47,981 nt of DNA, taken from assembly GCA_903862645.1 (NCBI GenBank), contig CAIOZF010000231.1, forward strand, positions 1 to 47,981, given 5' to 3'. A model generated the notes under the pieces. It worked only from the letters and a program-made list of their open reading frames with translations, ran no database searches and was not told where the DNA came from. Shown here piece by piece: positions 1 through 9,651 of the stretch; within the stretch, counting starts at the first letter, position 1, and every line of letters begins with the position of its first letter. Origin of the DNA: an uncultured Gammaproteobacteria bacterium (GTDB taxonomy: Bacteria > Pseudomonadota > Gammaproteobacteria > Pseudomonadales > Pseudohongiellaceae). The translations under genes and the position numbers were made by a program.

Positions 1-1325
1 ACGCGGGTCTCGAAGAAGTTCTTCTCCTTGCGCAGGTCCATGATCTCGGACATCCACGGGAAAGGATTCTTCACGCCCTTGAACTGCTCCGGCAGGCCGA
101 TCTGCACCAGTCTGCGGTTGGCGATGAACTGCAGATACTCTTCCATCATCACCGCGTTCATGCCCAGCACCCCGCGCGGCATGGTGTCGCGGGCATATTC
201 GATTTCCAGCTGCGCCGCCTGCAGAATCATCTGCGTGGCCTCTTCCTTCATCTTGTCCGTCCACAGCTGCGGGTTCTCGAGCTTGATCTGGTTGATCATG
301 TCGATGCCGAAGTTCAGGTGCATGGACTCGTCGCGCAGGATGTACTGGAACTGCTCGGAGGTGCCGGTCATCTTGTTGCGGCGACCCATGGAGAGAATCT
401 GAGTGAAACCACAGTAGAAGAAGATGCCTTCCAGGCAGCAGTAGAAGGCGATCAGGTTCTTCAGCAGGGCCTGATCGTCTTCACGGGTGCCGGTGTTGAA
501 GCTCGGATTGCTCAGCTCCTGAGTGTACTTCAAACCCCAGGACGCCTTCTTCGCCACGGAGGGAACTTCGTGGTACATGTTGAAAATCTCGCCCTCGTCC
601 ATGGCCAGTGACTCGATGCAGTACTGGTAGGCATGGGTGTGAATCGCTTCCTCGAAGGCCTGGCGCAGAATGTACTGGCGGCACTCGGGGTTGGTGATCA
701 GACGGTACACGGCCAGCACCAGATTGTTGGCGACCAGTGAGTCGGCGGTAGCGAAGAAGCCGAGGTTGCGTTTGACGATCAGGCGCTCGTCATCAGTCAG
801 GCCGGTCTTGCTCTTCCACAACGCGATGTCCGCGTTCATGTTCACTTCCTGCGGCATCCAGTGGTTGGAGCAACCATCCAGATACTTCTGCCAGGCCCAG
901 TCATACTTGAAGGGTACCAGCTGATTGAGGTCGGCGCGGCAGTTGATCATGCGCTTGTCGTCCACCTTCACGCGCTGGGCGGATTCTTCCAGTTCGTTCC
1001 GGCCGACATTGATATCGAGCGTCTCCAGGGACTGGATCGCGCGCTGTATCGGGTCTGCCGTAACCGCTGCCGGATTCACTGCGTGGGCAGTGACCTGTGC
1101 GGGCGCTGCGCTCTGGGTAAAGGTGGCGCTCATCTGCACCGCTGGAGCAGTGGCTATTTCCTGAACAAGCGCGGCGGCCAGTTCTTCTCTGGCATGCGCG
1201 GCCGCTGCAGCGGAGGTGTCTCTGGCTGAACTGTCCTTCATTGCGGCGCCTTTGGCCGCATTGTTTCTGATTGAGGAGAGGGCGAAGGCGCTTTCCTCCA
1301 CATCAAACTCATCCCATGACAACAT
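1..1325 (-). CDS. nrdB: Class Ia ribonucleotide reductase, beta (radical) subunit; C-terminus cut by window edge
   Basis: This subunit houses the diiron-tyrosyl radical that NrdA uses to reduce ribonucleoside diphosphates. The frame is open from an ATG at 1325 to the window edge, giving 441 codons and lacking only the extreme C-terminus. The iron ligands are visible: an Asp in ADSLVANN, Glu and His in [10 protein letters not shown] with the likely radical Tyr just after, a Glu in CCLEGIFFY, and Glu and His in [10 protein letters not shown]. The first 100 or so residues are an Ala-rich, low-complexity extension before the conserved core, longer than in E. coli NrdB; from memory, Pseudomonas NrdB is also extended. 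An AGAGGA sequence lies 6-11 bases before the start. The gene follows nrdA by 94 bases, so the two are probably cotranscribed. Confidence 0.96.
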   Translation of the reverse strand, partial: MLSWDEFDVEESAFALSSIRNNAAKGAAMKDSSARDTSAAAAAHAREELAAALVQEIATAPAVQMSATFTQSAAPAQVTAHAVNPAAVTADPIQRAIQSLETLDINVGRNELEESAQRVKVDDKRMINCRADLNQLVPFKYDWAWQKYLDGCSNHWMPQEVNMNADIALWKSKTGLTDDERLIVKRNLGFFATADSLVANNLVLAVYRLITNPECRQYILRQAFEEAIHTHAYQYCIESLAMDEGEIFNMYHEVPSVAKKASWGLKYTQELSNPSFNTGTREDDQALLKNLIAFYCCLEGIFFYCGFTQILSMGRRNKMTGTSEQFQYILRDESMHLNFGIDMINQIKLENPQLWTDKMKEEATQMILQAAQLEIEYARDTMPRGVLGMNAVMMEEYLQFIANRRLVQIGLPEQFKGVKNPFPWMSEIMDLRKEKNFFETR

Positions 1326-1352
1326 ACTGATTCCTCTTTGAATTATGTTTTG

Positions 1353-1375
1353 GCGGCCCCGCACACCGGGGCCGC
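1353..1375. other. nrdA-nrdB intercistronic hairpin
   Basis: A perfect 9-bp inverted repeat (GCGGCCCCG and CGGGGCCGC) with a 5-base loop lies between the nrdA stop and the nrdB start. In the direction of transcription (minus strand) no T-tract follows it. It therefore looks like an mRNA stability or processing hairpin within the operon rather than a terminator; that role is inferred. Confidence 0.6.
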
Positions 1376-1419
1376 TCACTACTTGGCGACCGTGGACATT
1401 CCACGCTGCCGCAACCCTG

Positions 1420-4284
1420 TTATTGACAGGCCTCGCAATCCGGATCATCAATCGAACACGCCTTCGGCACGTCCGCAGCGTCCGGTGCCGCTTGGTTGGA
1501 GACGGCATTCAGATTGCTGCCGGAGACAGTGGACTTCTCCGTCGCAGTGGCCGCCAGTGCTCGCAGATAGTAAGTCGTCTTGAGTCCGCGCAGCCAAGCC
1601 ATACGGTAGGTAACGTCGAGTTTTTTGCCATTGGCGCCGGCCACATACAGGTTCAGTGACTGGGCCTGGTCGATCCACTTCTGACGGCGGCTGGCCGCAT
1701 CCACGAGCCAGCGTGGTTCCACCTCAAAGGCCGTGGCGTACAGCTCTTTCAGGTGCTGCGGAATACGGTCGATGTTGCGCACGCTGCCGTCGTAGTACTT
1801 CAAATCGTTGACCATCACGCTGTCCCACAGATCCAAGGCCTTCAGATCGCGGACCAGGAAGGGATTCACCACGGTGAACTCGCCGGAGAGATTGGATTTC
1901 ACGTACAGGTTCTGATAGGTCGGCTCGATGGACTGCGACACGCCACTGATGTTGGCAATCGTTGCCGTCGGCGCAATCGCCAGCACGTTGGAGTTACGCA
2001 TGCCGACCGTCTTGATGCGCTCGCGCAGGGTTTCCCAGTCCAGCGTCTGGCTCATGTTGACGTCGAGGTATTCTTCGCCGCGCTCCTGAGCCAGCATCCT
2101 CAATGAATCGATAGGCAAAATGCCGCGATCCCACAGGGAGCCCTTGAATGTCTGGTAGGCGCCGCGCTCGGCAGCCAGTTCGCTGGAGGCCGCGATGGCA
2201 TAGTAACTGATGGCCTCCATCGAGGTATCGGCAAACTCGACTGCGCGCTCGGAAGCGTAGGGCATCCTCAGGACATACAGTGCGTCCTGGAAGCCCATGA
2301 TGCCCATGCCGATCGGGCGGTGTTTGAGGTTGGAATTTTTCGCCTGTTCAACCGAGTAGTAGTTGATGTCGATGACGTTATCCAGCATGCGCACGGCGGT
2401 CTTGATGGTTTGTTTGAGCTTCTCGTGATCCAGCCCGTTTCCGGTGACATGATTGACCATGTTGATGGACCCCAGGTTGCACACGGCCACTTCGTCTTTG
2501 CTGGTGTTTAGAGTGATCTCTGTGCACAAGTTGGAGGAGTGGATGGTGCCGACGTGTTGCTGGGGTGAGCGCACGTTGCAGCTGTCCTTGAAGGTGATCC
2601 ATGGATGACCGGTTTCGAACAGCATGGACAGCATCTTGCGCCACAGATCTTTAGCTTTGACAGTCTTGTATACCTCGATCTTGCCGGCGATGGCCAGACG
2701 CTCGTACTCGCAGTAAGCCTCTTCGAAGGCGCGGCCGTGCAGGTCGTGCAGCTCGGGAACATTGTTCGGAGAGAACAGGGTCCAGTCGCCATCCGTGAAG
2801 ACGCGCTTCATGAACAAGTCGGGAATCCAGTTCGCAGTGTTCATGTCGTGGGTGCGACGCCGGTCGTCTCCGGTATTCTTGCGCAGCTCGAAGAATTCTT
2901 CGATGTCCAAGTGCCAGGTCTCCAGGTAAGCGCAGACCGCGCCCTTGCGTTTTCCGCCCTGATTTACGGCCACGGCAGTGTCGTTCACCACTTTCAGGAA
3001 GGGCACGACGCCTTGGGAAGTGCCATTGGTGCCGGTGATGTGGGCGCCGAGTGCACGCACCGGAGTCCAGTCATTGCCCAGACCGCCTGCCCACTTGGAG
3101 AGCATGGCGTTGTCGCGGATGGCGCTATAGATGCCGAACAGATCGTCCGGCACGGTGGTCAGGAAGCAGGAGGACAGCTGTGGACGCAGCGTACCGGAGT
3201 TGAACAGCTGCGGCGTCGAGGTCATGTAGTCGAAGCTGGAGATCAGGTTGTAGAACTCGATCGCACGCTCTTCTCTGTTCTCTTCATTGGTGGCCAGGCC
3301 CATCGCCACGCGCATGAAGAACACCTGGGGCAGTTCGAAACGGGTTTCGCCGCTGTGAATAAAGTAGCGGTCGTACAGTGTCTGCAGGCCAAGGTAGGTG
3401 AACTGGTTGTCGCGATCGGCCTTCAGAGCTTCGCCGAGCAGGTCCAGGTTGAACTCCAGCAGGTGCGGAGACAGCAGGCCCAGCTCCACGCCCTTCTCGA
3501 TATAGGGACGCAGGGTCACTGCATACCGGTAGTGCATCTCGCCTTGCGTCGCGCTGTCGGCCAGGCCCAGGAAGCTCAGTGCTTCGGAGCGCAGAGTGTC
3601 GAGCAGCAGGCGGGCAGTGACATAAGAGTAGTTGGGATCTTTCTCGACCATGGTACGGGCGGTCATCACTGCAGACGTGCGCACATCCTGAATGCGGACA
3701 CCGGGGTAGAGGTTCTTGAGGGTGTCCTGATAAATGGCGTCGGCGGAGACGTTTTCGAGCCCTTCGCAGGCCTCGTCGATCACGGTGCGCAGACGCACGG
3801 TGTCCAGCGGACCCTGGGTACCATCGGCATAGGTCACGGCAATCGCCGGAGTCAGGTCTTGCTCGCGGGTGCGTTGCGTTTCACGCATGCGAGCGTGCTC
3901 GGCACGGTAGATCACGTAGCTGCGGGCGACTTTGTGCTCGCCGGTGCGCATCAGCGCCAGTTCGACCTGATCCTGAATGTCTTCGATATGAATAGTGCCA
4001 CCGGAGGGCATGCGTCGGAAGAAAATGGTGGAGATTTGCTGGGCGAGCCGGATGACCGTCTCATGTACGCGTGAGGAAGCCGCAGCGGTGCCACCTTCTA
4101 CTGCCAGATAGGCTTTGGTAATGGCGACAACAATCTTGGATTCGTCATAGCCGACCACCGCGCCATTGCGCTTGATGACCCGAATCTGACCCGGTGCAGT
4201 GGCGGAGCTTGCAGCGGCTTTGTGCTGAGCCCCTGATTGCGCCGAAGTGGAAGTGCTGGCTTGAGAATAGGGTTCGGTCTGCAT
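1420..4284 (-). CDS. nrdA: Class Ia ribonucleotide reductase, alpha (catalytic) subunit
   Basis: NrdA is the catalytic subunit that reduces NDPs to dNDPs in the cytoplasm, working with NrdB. The chosen start is the ATG at 4284, which has GGAG six bases upstream and gives 954 residues, close to the roughly 960 of Pseudomonas NrdA. The frame continues 63 codons further upstream, but without family similarity. The N-terminus carries an ATP-cone ([17 protein letters not shown]), followed by a second, more diverged cone, an arrangement known in P. aeruginosa. The active-site motif NLCTEI and the downstream CNLGSINM are intact. The C-terminal redox Cys pair is present at the very end (DPDCEACQ). 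NrdR and DnaA sites upstream suggest the control. Confidence 0.97.
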   Translation of the reverse strand: MQTEPYSQASTSTSAQSGAQHKAAASSATAPGQIRVIKRNGAVVGYDESKIVVAITKAYLAVEGGTAAASSRVHETVIRLAQQISTIFFRRMPSGGTIHIEDIQDQVELALMRTGEHKVARSYVIYRAEHARMRETQRTREQDLTPAIAVTYADGTQGPLDTVRLRTVIDEACEGLENVSADAIYQDTLKNLYPGVRIQDVRTSAVMTARTMVEKDPNYSYVTARLLLDTLRSEALSFLGLADSATQGEMHYRYAVTLRPYIEKGVELGLLSPHLLEFNLDLLGEALKADRDNQFTYLGLQTLYDRYFIHSGETRFELPQVFFMRVAMGLATNEENREERAIEFYNLISSFDYMTSTPQLFNSGTLRPQLSSCFLTTVPDDLFGIYSAIRDNAMLSKWAGGLGNDWTPVRALGAHITGTNGTSQGVVPFLKVVNDTAVAVNQGGKRKGAVCAYLETWHLDIEEFFELRKNTGDDRRRTHDMNTANWIPDLFMKRVFTDGDWTLFSPNNVPELHDLHGRAFEEAYCEYERLAIAGKIEVYKTVKAKDLWRKMLSMLFETGHPWITFKDSCNVRSPQQHVGTIHSSNLCTEITLNTSKDEVAVCNLGSINMVNHVTGNGLDHEKLKQTIKTAVRMLDNVIDINYYSVEQAKNSNLKHRPIGMGIMGFQDALYVLRMPYASERAVEFADTSMEAISYYAIAASSELAAERGAYQTFKGSLWDRGILPIDSLRMLAQERGEEYLDVNMSQTLDWETLRERIKTVGMRNSNVLAIAPTATIANISGVSQSIEPTYQNLYVKSNLSGEFTVVNPFLVRDLKALDLWDSVMVNDLKYYDGSVRNIDRIPQHLKELYATAFEVEPRWLVDAASRRQKWIDQAQSLNLYVAGANGKKLDVTYRMAWLRGLKTTYYLRALAATATEKSTVSGSNLNAVSNQAAPDAADVPKACSIDDPDCEACQ

Positions 4285-4438
4285 GCGGTTCTCCATGATG
4301 TTTTTATGGTCGTTCAGTTGCCTGGGTCTGGGCTTTAAATGCTGGATTGCGTGTCTTAGCCTGCCGCTATCCCTGTGGAAAATAAGGGTAAACATGTGTC
4401 CTGCAGGGCTGTTTCCGAAAGCCGGAAAAACGATCCAT

Positions 4439-4485
4439 ATACTACATATAGGGTTTTTTTGGATCAGGAGCACAATATAGTGCGC
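4439..4485 (-). promoter_or_regulatory. Predicted tandem NrdR boxes upstream of nrdA
   Basis: Two 16-bp sites, 4439-4454 (ATACTACATATAGGGT) and 4470-4485 (GCACAATATAGTGCGC), match the NrdR consensus acaCwAtATaTwGtgt at 13 and 12 of 16 positions by my count. Their starts are 31 bp apart, the three-helical-turn spacing typical of NrdR box pairs. They lie about 155-200 bases upstream of the nrdA start. NrdR is the nucleotide-sensing repressor of nrd operons, so repression of nrdAB is inferred. Confidence 0.7.
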
Positions 4486-4523
4486 TCGGGAGGCGAGCGC
4501 AAGAGCTTTTTATGTGTGCAGGG

Positions 4524-4543
4524 TGTGTATAAGTTGTGGATAG
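4524..4543. promoter_or_regulatory. Predicted pair of DnaA boxes upstream of nrdA
   Basis: TGTGTATAA at 4524-4532 is the exact complement of the DnaA box TTATACACA. Two bases further on, TGTGGATAG (4535-4543) matches the complement of TTATCCACA at eight of nine positions. A weaker TGTGGAAAA sits at 4374-4382. E. coli nrdAB is known to be controlled by DnaA through such boxes, so similar replication-linked control is inferred here. Confidence 0.55.
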
Positions 4544-4544
4544 A

Positions 4545-4916
4545 TCAGTGACTGGCAACACGACTTGCACTGGTTCCGAAGATGGCGCCGTCGACGCCAC
4601 TCAGTGCTTTCTGCAAGAGGGTGATGGAGCTGCTCAGCTCGTCGGAGGACACCGGTCGGCAAAACAGCTAGCCCTGCAGGATATTGCATTGGTTCAAGCG
4701 CAGGAAATCGACTTGCTGATGGGTCTCGACGCCCTCGGCCAAGACTTCCATGTTGAGCTTCTGTGCCATGGCGATGATGGCGCTGACGCCGGTGACTTGG
4801 GCGAGATCGTCGGGGTGAATATAGTCCTGGATGCCCCGGGTTCCGCCAGCAGACTCCCCCAGCAACAGTTCCAGAGAAGGGCTGGCATAGCGATGACTAC
4901 CCTCGTGCTTGCTCAT
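4545..4916 (-). pseudogene. Decayed PAS-(GGDEF)-EAL signalling gene, internally deleted and stop-interrupted
   Basis: In one minus-strand frame the 5' part reads like the start of a PAS domain (YASPSLELLLGE, then IQDYIHPDDLAQV). It passes directly into the last third of an EAL domain (AIIAMAQKLNMEVLAEGVET, then NQCNILQG). The expected Tyr of the GYLF motif is a TAG at 4668-4670, after which the frame continues as LFCRPVSSDEL to a TGA at 4545. No GGDEF domain and most of the EAL domain, including the catalytic EAL motif, are missing. This is best read as the relic of a PAS-GGDEF-EAL c-di-GMP protein that suffered a large internal deletion and a nonsense mutation. The upstream limit is uncertain because an in-frame TGA lies just before 4916. 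Confidence 0.75.
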
Positions 4917-5035
4917 GTACGGGTCCGGTCGTCAGCTGTCAGTTTCAAATGAAAGCCCTCTCATGCCAAAGACGTGCCCGCTGTCAGAACAAACCGCTCA
5001 AGGGTGTCCCGGGGGCCGGATCTGATGCAATGCCG

Positions 5036-5932
5036 TCACTGACTCAGAAATTCGAGCAGAGCCTTTTTGGTATGGAGGCGGTTCTCGGCCTCCTCCCAGA
5101 CAACCGAATTTGGTGCGTCCAGAATCTCGGCAGAGACCTCTTCGCCCCGATGTGCGGGCAGGCAATGCATGAAGAGGGCATCGGGGTTTGCCAGTGCCAT
5201 CAATTCGGCATTCACCTGATATCCGGCAAACTGCTTGATGCGGATGACACCTTCCTCTTCATCGCCCATGGAGGTCCAGACGTCCGTCGCCACAAGATCG
5301 GCGTTTTTCACCGCCTCTTGAGGATTGCGGATCAGTCGCACATTGGCCTTGGTCCGTTTGAGCAGCCAAGCCTCGGGCTCGAAACCCTCCGGGCAGGAGA
5401 TGGTCAGATTGAACTCGAACTGCTCAGCGGCATTGATATAGGACTGGCACATGTTATGGCCATCACCGACCCACGCCACGTTCTTGCCCTTGATCTCGCC
5501 GCGGTGTTCAAAATAGGTCTGAATGTCGGCTAGCAGCTGACAGGGATGAAAGTCATCGCTCAGGGCATTGATAACAGGGACTTGTGAATGTGCGGCAAAC
5601 ACTTCCAGTTTGGCATGATCGAAGGTGCGGATTGTTATGAAATCCACCATGCGCGACAAAACTCGCGCCGTGTCCGCAAGAGGTTCACCGCGACCGAGTT
5701 GGGTATCACTGTAAGCGAGGAATAGACTGGTGCCACCCAGCTGTGTCATTGCGACTTCGAAGGCGACACGGGTACGGGTTGAGGACTTCTCAAAAATCAT
5801 CGCCAGAGTCTTGTACTTCAGGGGATCTGAGCTGAGCGATGGGCTGTGCTTCAGAGCGATGGCGCGCTGAATGATTGCGTGCAGCTCTTCTTTGCTGAGG
5901 TCCATCAATGTCAAAAAATGTCGGGTAGCCAT
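5036..5932 (-). CDS. argF: Ornithine carbamoyltransferase (anabolic)
   Basis: This enzyme makes citrulline from ornithine and carbamoyl phosphate, the sixth step of arginine synthesis, in the cytoplasm. The carbamoyl-phosphate loop STRTR, the HPCQLLAD motif and the ornithine-side [11 protein letters not shown] motif are all present. Starting at the ATG at 5932 ([13 protein letters not shown]) gives 298 residues, near the usual 300-305. The frame stays open for 74 more codons upstream, but these look unlike any OTC. No convincing ribosome-binding site precedes the chosen start (only AAGAAAA). The gene stands alone, divergent from grxD, while argG is 3.7 kb away; both serve arginine synthesis. 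Confidence 0.95.
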   Translation of the reverse strand: MATRHFLTLMDLSKEELHAIIQRAIALKHSPSLSSDPLKYKTLAMIFEKSSTRTRVAFEVAMTQLGGTSLFLAYSDTQLGRGEPLADTARVLSRMVDFITIRTFDHAKLEVFAAHSQVPVINALSDDFHPCQLLADIQTYFEHRGEIKGKNVAWVGDGHNMCQSYINAAEQFEFNLTISCPEGFEPEAWLLKRTKANVRLIRNPQEAVKNADLVATDVWTSMGDEEEGVIRIKQFAGYQVNAELMALANPDALFMHCLPAHRGEEVSAEILDAPNSVVWEEAENRLHTKKALLEFLSQ

Positions 5933-6332
5933 TGGTCTATTTTCTTGGGTTGAATTCCAGTCGCCAGTGCTGCAAATGCTGCGAAAGCACGCCGCGTCGC
6001 GAACCGAATGGTCCGGGCCAGCGATCATCAACACGCAAAGAGGAGCGGAAAATTCGCGACAGCGTGGAGTAAACACAGTCGCGGACGCAGATGAATGGTT
6101 CGGATTGCCTCGATGATAAAACCAAAAAGAGTAGCAGTTGCTACCCCTGATCATGCCCGTATCTTATATTACTTTGTGCAGCAGAGGCAATTAGCGGCAG
6201 TTTGTGCGCGAATGTGTAGTAAAAATCGCATTCGCATTGGTGTAGACTATCGCCTCGCTCTGCATGTTCGAGGCCCGCTTTGACGCGCACGCAGAGCTGA
6301 CAATTTTCCCCCAAAGATGAACCGGATAAATT
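5933..6332. promoter_or_regulatory. argF/grxD divergent intergenic region with an inverted repeat
   Basis: This 400-bp gap between the divergent argF and grxD genes holds no gene I can support. The clearest structure is a 7-bp inverted repeat, GCGAATG (6208-6214) and CATTCGC (6229-6235), about 100 bases upstream of grxD. Its size and spacing suit a dimeric regulator, but I cannot assign one. Promoters for both genes must lie here; I see no strong sigma-70 match. Confidence 0.35.
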
Positions 6333-6662
6333 ATGAGCATTGAAGACACGATCAAAGATCAGATCAGTTCCAACACAATTTTGCTGTACATGAAAGGCAG
6401 TCCTGACCAGCCACAGTGTGGCTTTTCCGCACAGACTGTGCGCTGCCTGACGTCCTGTGGCAAGCGCTTTGCTTATGTCGATATCCTGGCCAACCCGGAG
6501 ATTCGAGCCACGTTGCCGCTGATTGCGAATTGGCCGACCTTCCCGCAATTGTATGTAGATGGTGAGCTGGTCGGTGGCTGCGATATCGTGACCGATCTCT
6601 TCGAGAGCGGTGAGCTGCAGAAGATTGTCGACGCTGCCGGGCAGCAGGCAGCGGCGCAGTAA
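6333..6662 (+). CDS. grxD: Monothiol glutaredoxin, Grx4/GrxD family
   Basis: A 109-residue monothiol glutaredoxin with the signature CGFS at residues 29-32. It also has the family's glutathione-contact motifs: YMKG near residue 19, WPTFPQLYVDGELVGG, and CDIVTDLFESGEL. GrxD proteins bind a bridging [2Fe-2S] cluster with glutathione and take part in iron-sulfur trafficking, often with BolA-type partners. Length and motif order are normal. It lies alone between argF (divergent) and rnt (convergent); in Pseudomonas grxD is close to rnt and pyrC, so this is an eroded version of a conserved neighbourhood. Confidence 0.95.
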   Translation: MSIEDTIKDQISSNTILLYMKGSPDQPQCGFSAQTVRCLTSCGKRFAYVDILANPEIRATLPLIANWPTFPQLYVDGELVGGCDIVTDLFESGELQKIVDAAGQQAAAQ

Positions 6663-6679
6663 GCAATGTAAATTCTCGG

Positions 6680-6743
6680 GTCGCCGGCAGGGCAGGCTCA
6701 TACAGCGGTATTGCGATCTGTATGAGCTAGCCTTGCTGGCGAC
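6680..6743. terminator. Long hairpin between convergent grxD and rnt
   Basis: A long imperfect inverted repeat begins GTCGCCGGCAGGGCAGGCTC and is mirrored by a right arm ending GCCTTGCTGGCGAC. The innermost stem pairs CTCATACAG with CTGTATGAG. It sits between the convergent 3' ends of grxD and rnt, where it could end transcription from both sides. There is no clear T-tract, so it could equally be a REP-type hairpin. Confidence 0.5.
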
Positions 6744-6760
6744 ATGTCAGTCCTGACCCC

Positions 6761-7405
6761 TCAATTCCCCGGCCAGCCCCCCATTGACTTCCACTTGTTC
6801 ACAATGCCACAGAACAATTGCGCGGTTTTTTCTGCATCGTATTTCGCGGAGTGCGCCTCGCTGTTGCTGAACTCGATACCGGCTGCCTCACAGGCGCGAG
6901 CGAGCACTGTTTGCCCATAGGCGAGACCGCTGAGAGTGGCAGTGTCGAAACTGGAAAAAGGATGGAACGGGTTGCGCTTGAGCGCATGACGATCCGTAGC
7001 CGCATTGATAAAGCCGTGATCAAAATGCGCGTTGTGCGCCACTAGTATTGCCCGCTTGCACTGATTAGTTTTGAGCGCTGAACGGATGATGCGGAACATA
7101 TCCTCAAACACATCTTTCTCAGCACGGGCTATACGCAGAGGGTGATAGGGATCGATCCCCGTAAACTTCAACGCGGCCTCTTCGATATTGGCACCGGTGA
7201 AGGGGATTATCCTCTGGAAAAAAGTCTGCTCAACCCCAAGCAGGCCTTTCTCATTGAAGCCGAGAATGGCGGCGCCGATCTCCAGGATCGCATCGGTTTT
7301 GGCATTGAATCCACCACACTCGATGTCCACCACTACCGGCAGGTAGCCACGAAAACGTGTGGACATCGGCGTTTCCAACATGTGTTCGTCGTCTTCATAA
7401 TTCAT
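6761..7405 (-). CDS. rnt: Ribonuclease T
   Basis: RNase T is a DEDD-family 3'-5' exoribonuclease that trims tRNA (CCA turnover), 5S and 23S rRNA ends. The exonuclease I motif is [15 protein letters not shown], so the Asp-x-Glu metal ligands are kept, but the usual Thr/Ser after the Glu is Cys. HNAHFDH and the final [10 protein letters not shown] supply the remaining acidic and His residues. The ATG at 7405 gives 214 residues and places FRG at residue 18, as in E. coli RNase T; an ATG eight codons further upstream is less likely. The start overlaps the pyrC stop by 4 bp (ATGA), so rnt is translationally coupled to pyrC. Confidence 0.94.
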   Translation of the reverse strand: MNYEDDEHMLETPMSTRFRGYLPVVVDIECGGFNAKTDAILEIGAAILGFNEKGLLGVEQTFFQRIIPFTGANIEEAALKFTGIDPYHPLRIARAEKDVFEDMFRIIRSALKTNQCKRAILVAHNAHFDHGFINAATDRHALKRNPFHPFSSFDTATLSGLAYGQTVLARACEAAGIEFSNSEAHSAKYDAEKTAQLFCGIVNKWKSMGGWPGN

Positions 7406-8445
7406 GCGCTGAACCCCGCAATACGCCATTGAATTGTTTCACCTGCGCGCAGAGGAATGACCCGCTCATCACCGAAGGCGTAGTCTGTTGGAGCAGACCA
7501 GCCGACGCGCTCTAGAGCGATGCGGCGCGTGTTGCGCGGCAGGCCATAGAAATCGGGTCCGTAACAACTGGCAAACCCTTCCAGCTTATCGAGAGCTCCA
7601 GCGTCCTCGAAGACCTCGGCATATAGTTCCAACGCCGCATGGGCCGTAAAACAGCCGGCGCAACCACAGGGATGCTCCTTGAGTTGACGCGCATGGGGAG
7701 CTGAATCGGTGCCCAGAAAGAAGCGCGGACTGCCACTGGTGGCCGCCTCGATCAACGCCTGTTGATGAGTGTTGCGCTTGAGGATCGGCAGACAATACAG
7801 ATGCGGGCGAATGCCACCGGCCAGCATATGGCTGCGGTTATAGAGCAGGTGATGTACCGTGATCGTCGCCGCAATATTGGCACCGGCATGCTTGATGAAG
7901 TCGACGGCGTGGCTGGTGGTGATGTGCTCCAGCACGATCTTCAAGGTCGGGTAACGCATGGTCAAGGGCGTCAGCACTGTGTCAATAAAGACCTTTTCAC
8001 GATCAAAGATGTCGACGCCCGCATCGGTCACCTCGCCATGGACCAGCAGAGGCATACCAACCTGGGCCATTGCTTCCAGGACGGGATATACCTTGTCCAT
8101 GCAGGTCACACCATTCTCGGAATTGGTGGTCGCGCCGGCCGGGTAATACTTCACCGCCATAACCTGACCACTGCTTTTCGCTTTGACAATTTCCTGCGGG
8201 GTCATGCCGTCGGTGAGATAGAGAGTCATCAACGGTTCGAATTGCAGACCTGTGGGGATCGCTGCCAGGATGCGCTGACGATAGGCCAGCGCAGCGGCGG
8301 TATCGACCACCGGTGGCTTGAGGTTTGGCATGACGATGGCACGGGCGAACTGGCGCGCAGTAGCCGCCACCGTATGCGGCAGTGACTCGCCATCGCGCAG
8401 ATGGACGTGCCAGTCGTCAGGTTGTATCAGGGTGATCTTCTTCAT
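7402..8445 (-). CDS. pyrC: Dihydroorotase, type II
   Basis: PyrC closes carbamoyl-aspartate to dihydroorotate in pyrimidine synthesis. The 347-residue length is that of the E. coli-type homodimeric enzyme. Zinc-site motifs are clear: HVHLRDG near residue 13, the carboxylated Lys in VKYYPAG, His residues in LLVHGE and LEHITT, and the catalytic Asp in FLGTDSAPH. The gene starts at an ATG ([13 protein letters not shown]) and is followed by rnt with a 4-bp overlap. It is divergent from motY, with 172 bp between the starts. The same pyrC-rnt-motY arrangement occurs in Pseudomonas. Confidence 0.97.
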   Translation of the reverse strand: MKKITLIQPDDWHVHLRDGESLPHTVAATARQFARAIVMPNLKPPVVDTAAALAYRQRILAAIPTGLQFEPLMTLYLTDGMTPQEIVKAKSSGQVMAVKYYPAGATTNSENGVTCMDKVYPVLEAMAQVGMPLLVHGEVTDAGVDIFDREKVFIDTVLTPLTMRYPTLKIVLEHITTSHAVDFIKHAGANIAATITVHHLLYNRSHMLAGGIRPHLYCLPILKRNTHQQALIEAATSGSPRFFLGTDSAPHARQLKEHPCGCAGCFTAHAALELYAEVFEDAGALDKLEGFASCYGPDFYGLPRNTRRIALERVGWSAPTDYAFGDERVIPLRAGETIQWRIAGFSA

Positions 8446-8617
8446 GCGGGAATGACTGCCTTGTGTTGCGGGATTCCGCGTTGGAATCGGATAAAGTTTT
8501 CAGATGCGCTGCCGATGTTTGTCTAGTGAGGCACTATCGCTAGCGTGCCTGGACTCTAATCTTGCGCCGAAGTCGAGGTGCAAAGACGCGGGTAAATGCT
8601 TGGACCAGATGCAGAGT

Positions 8618-9496
8618 ATGAAAAACAGCCTGAAGTTTACCTTATCTTTGATGAGTTTGCTCTTTGTGCCTTGGGCTCATGCCGAAGGGCCTGTTTATGC
8701 CGGTGGCTTTGGTTCGGCGAAGTGGCTGGTCGAAGGTTCGGTGTTCGAGTGCTCCATCTCGCAGAAGATTCCCAAGTACGGAGAGGCTGTCTTCTATCGC
8801 CAGGCCGGTGAGGCTGTAATCTTCTATCTCAATGCCATTGAGAACGAGATGGCCGCCGGCAGTGCATTGCTCAGTTCCGTGCCGCCCTCGTGGCGACAGG
8901 GACTGCCTGCGGAGGAGATCGCCTATGTCGAGGTCTCGCGCAGCAATCGCCCCGTGAATCTGAATGCTACACAGACCCGCGTCGTGATGGCGGAATTGGT
9001 CAAGGGCATGATGCCGACCCTGACGCGAGAGGCGTGGTATGACGAGGCTCGCTCGATCCGCGTCGCCATCTCTCCTTTGAATTTTCAGGGCGCTTACCAG
9101 AACTATCAGGATTGCGTGATCGATCTGCTGCCGGCTAACTTCGCACAACTGGAGCGTTCATCGGTGTTCTGGAGATCGGGGCAGATGGAGCTTGACGGTG
9201 CCTGACGTGAGGTGTTGAACAACGTCATTGCCTATATCAAAGCCGACTCCAGGGTCTATTCCATCCAGATCAATGGCTTCACGGATACCGCCGGCCCCAG
9301 TGGGGAAAACCTCGAAAGTTCGCGTCTGCGTGCCTTCGCGGTGCACAACTATCTCGTCAGCAACGGTGTCAACGAGGCTATGCTGGAGACCCGTTACTTC
9401 GGTGAGACGGAAGATTATCTCATCGTCCGCAACGAGAGCACGGCATCCGAGCGCGACCGGAACCGCCGCGTGACCCTGCTTTTGCGCAAAAACTAG
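8618..9496 (+). pseudogene. motY: motY, sodium-driven flagellar motor T-ring protein, interrupted by an in-frame TGA
   Basis: The frame opens with a signal peptide (MKNSLKFTLSLMSLLF, cleavage probably after AHA) and a MotY-like N-terminal domain (GGFGSAKWLVEGSVFECS). It then meets a TGA at 9203-9205. The same frame continues without shift as REVLNNVIAYIKAD, an OmpA-like peptidoglycan-binding domain (NGFTDTAGPSGENLESSRLRA) and ends at 9496. One sense-to-nonsense change thus separates the T-ring domain from the peptidoglycan anchor. Neighbours (pyrC, rnt, argG) match the conserved motY locus of Pseudomonas. A recent nonsense mutation or a sequencing error would look the same. An ATG at 8609 is an alternative start. 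Confidence 0.85.
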
Positions 9497-9651
9497 CAAG
9501 CGCGCAAAAGCTAAAGAGTGCGCAAGCAATGAAAAATTCCTGCCATGACAGCTGCAGTCGCCCCGTCGAAATTCACCGGCGATCCCTGTACAATGCTGGC
9601 TCTTCAAATTTTCCCCTCCCTTGAATGTACTGAAAGTGCAAGGAGCCCATG

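Noticed and set aside
2605-4074. Long plus-strand open frame (489 codons) opposite nrdA
   Set aside because: It lies entirely antisense to nrdA, has no domain signature or ribosome-binding site, and its composition mirrors third-position GC bias of the real gene.
6050-6070. Possible ArgR operator upstream of argF (TGTCGC on the minus strand)
   Set aside because: Only the first half of the Pseudomonas-type ArgR pattern is present; the expected AA after eight bases is missing and there is no repeat.
9203-9205. TGA in motY as a selenocysteine codon
   Set aside because: MotY is not a selenoprotein family, the site is not a redox Cys position, and no bacterial SECIS-like hairpin is obvious right after it.
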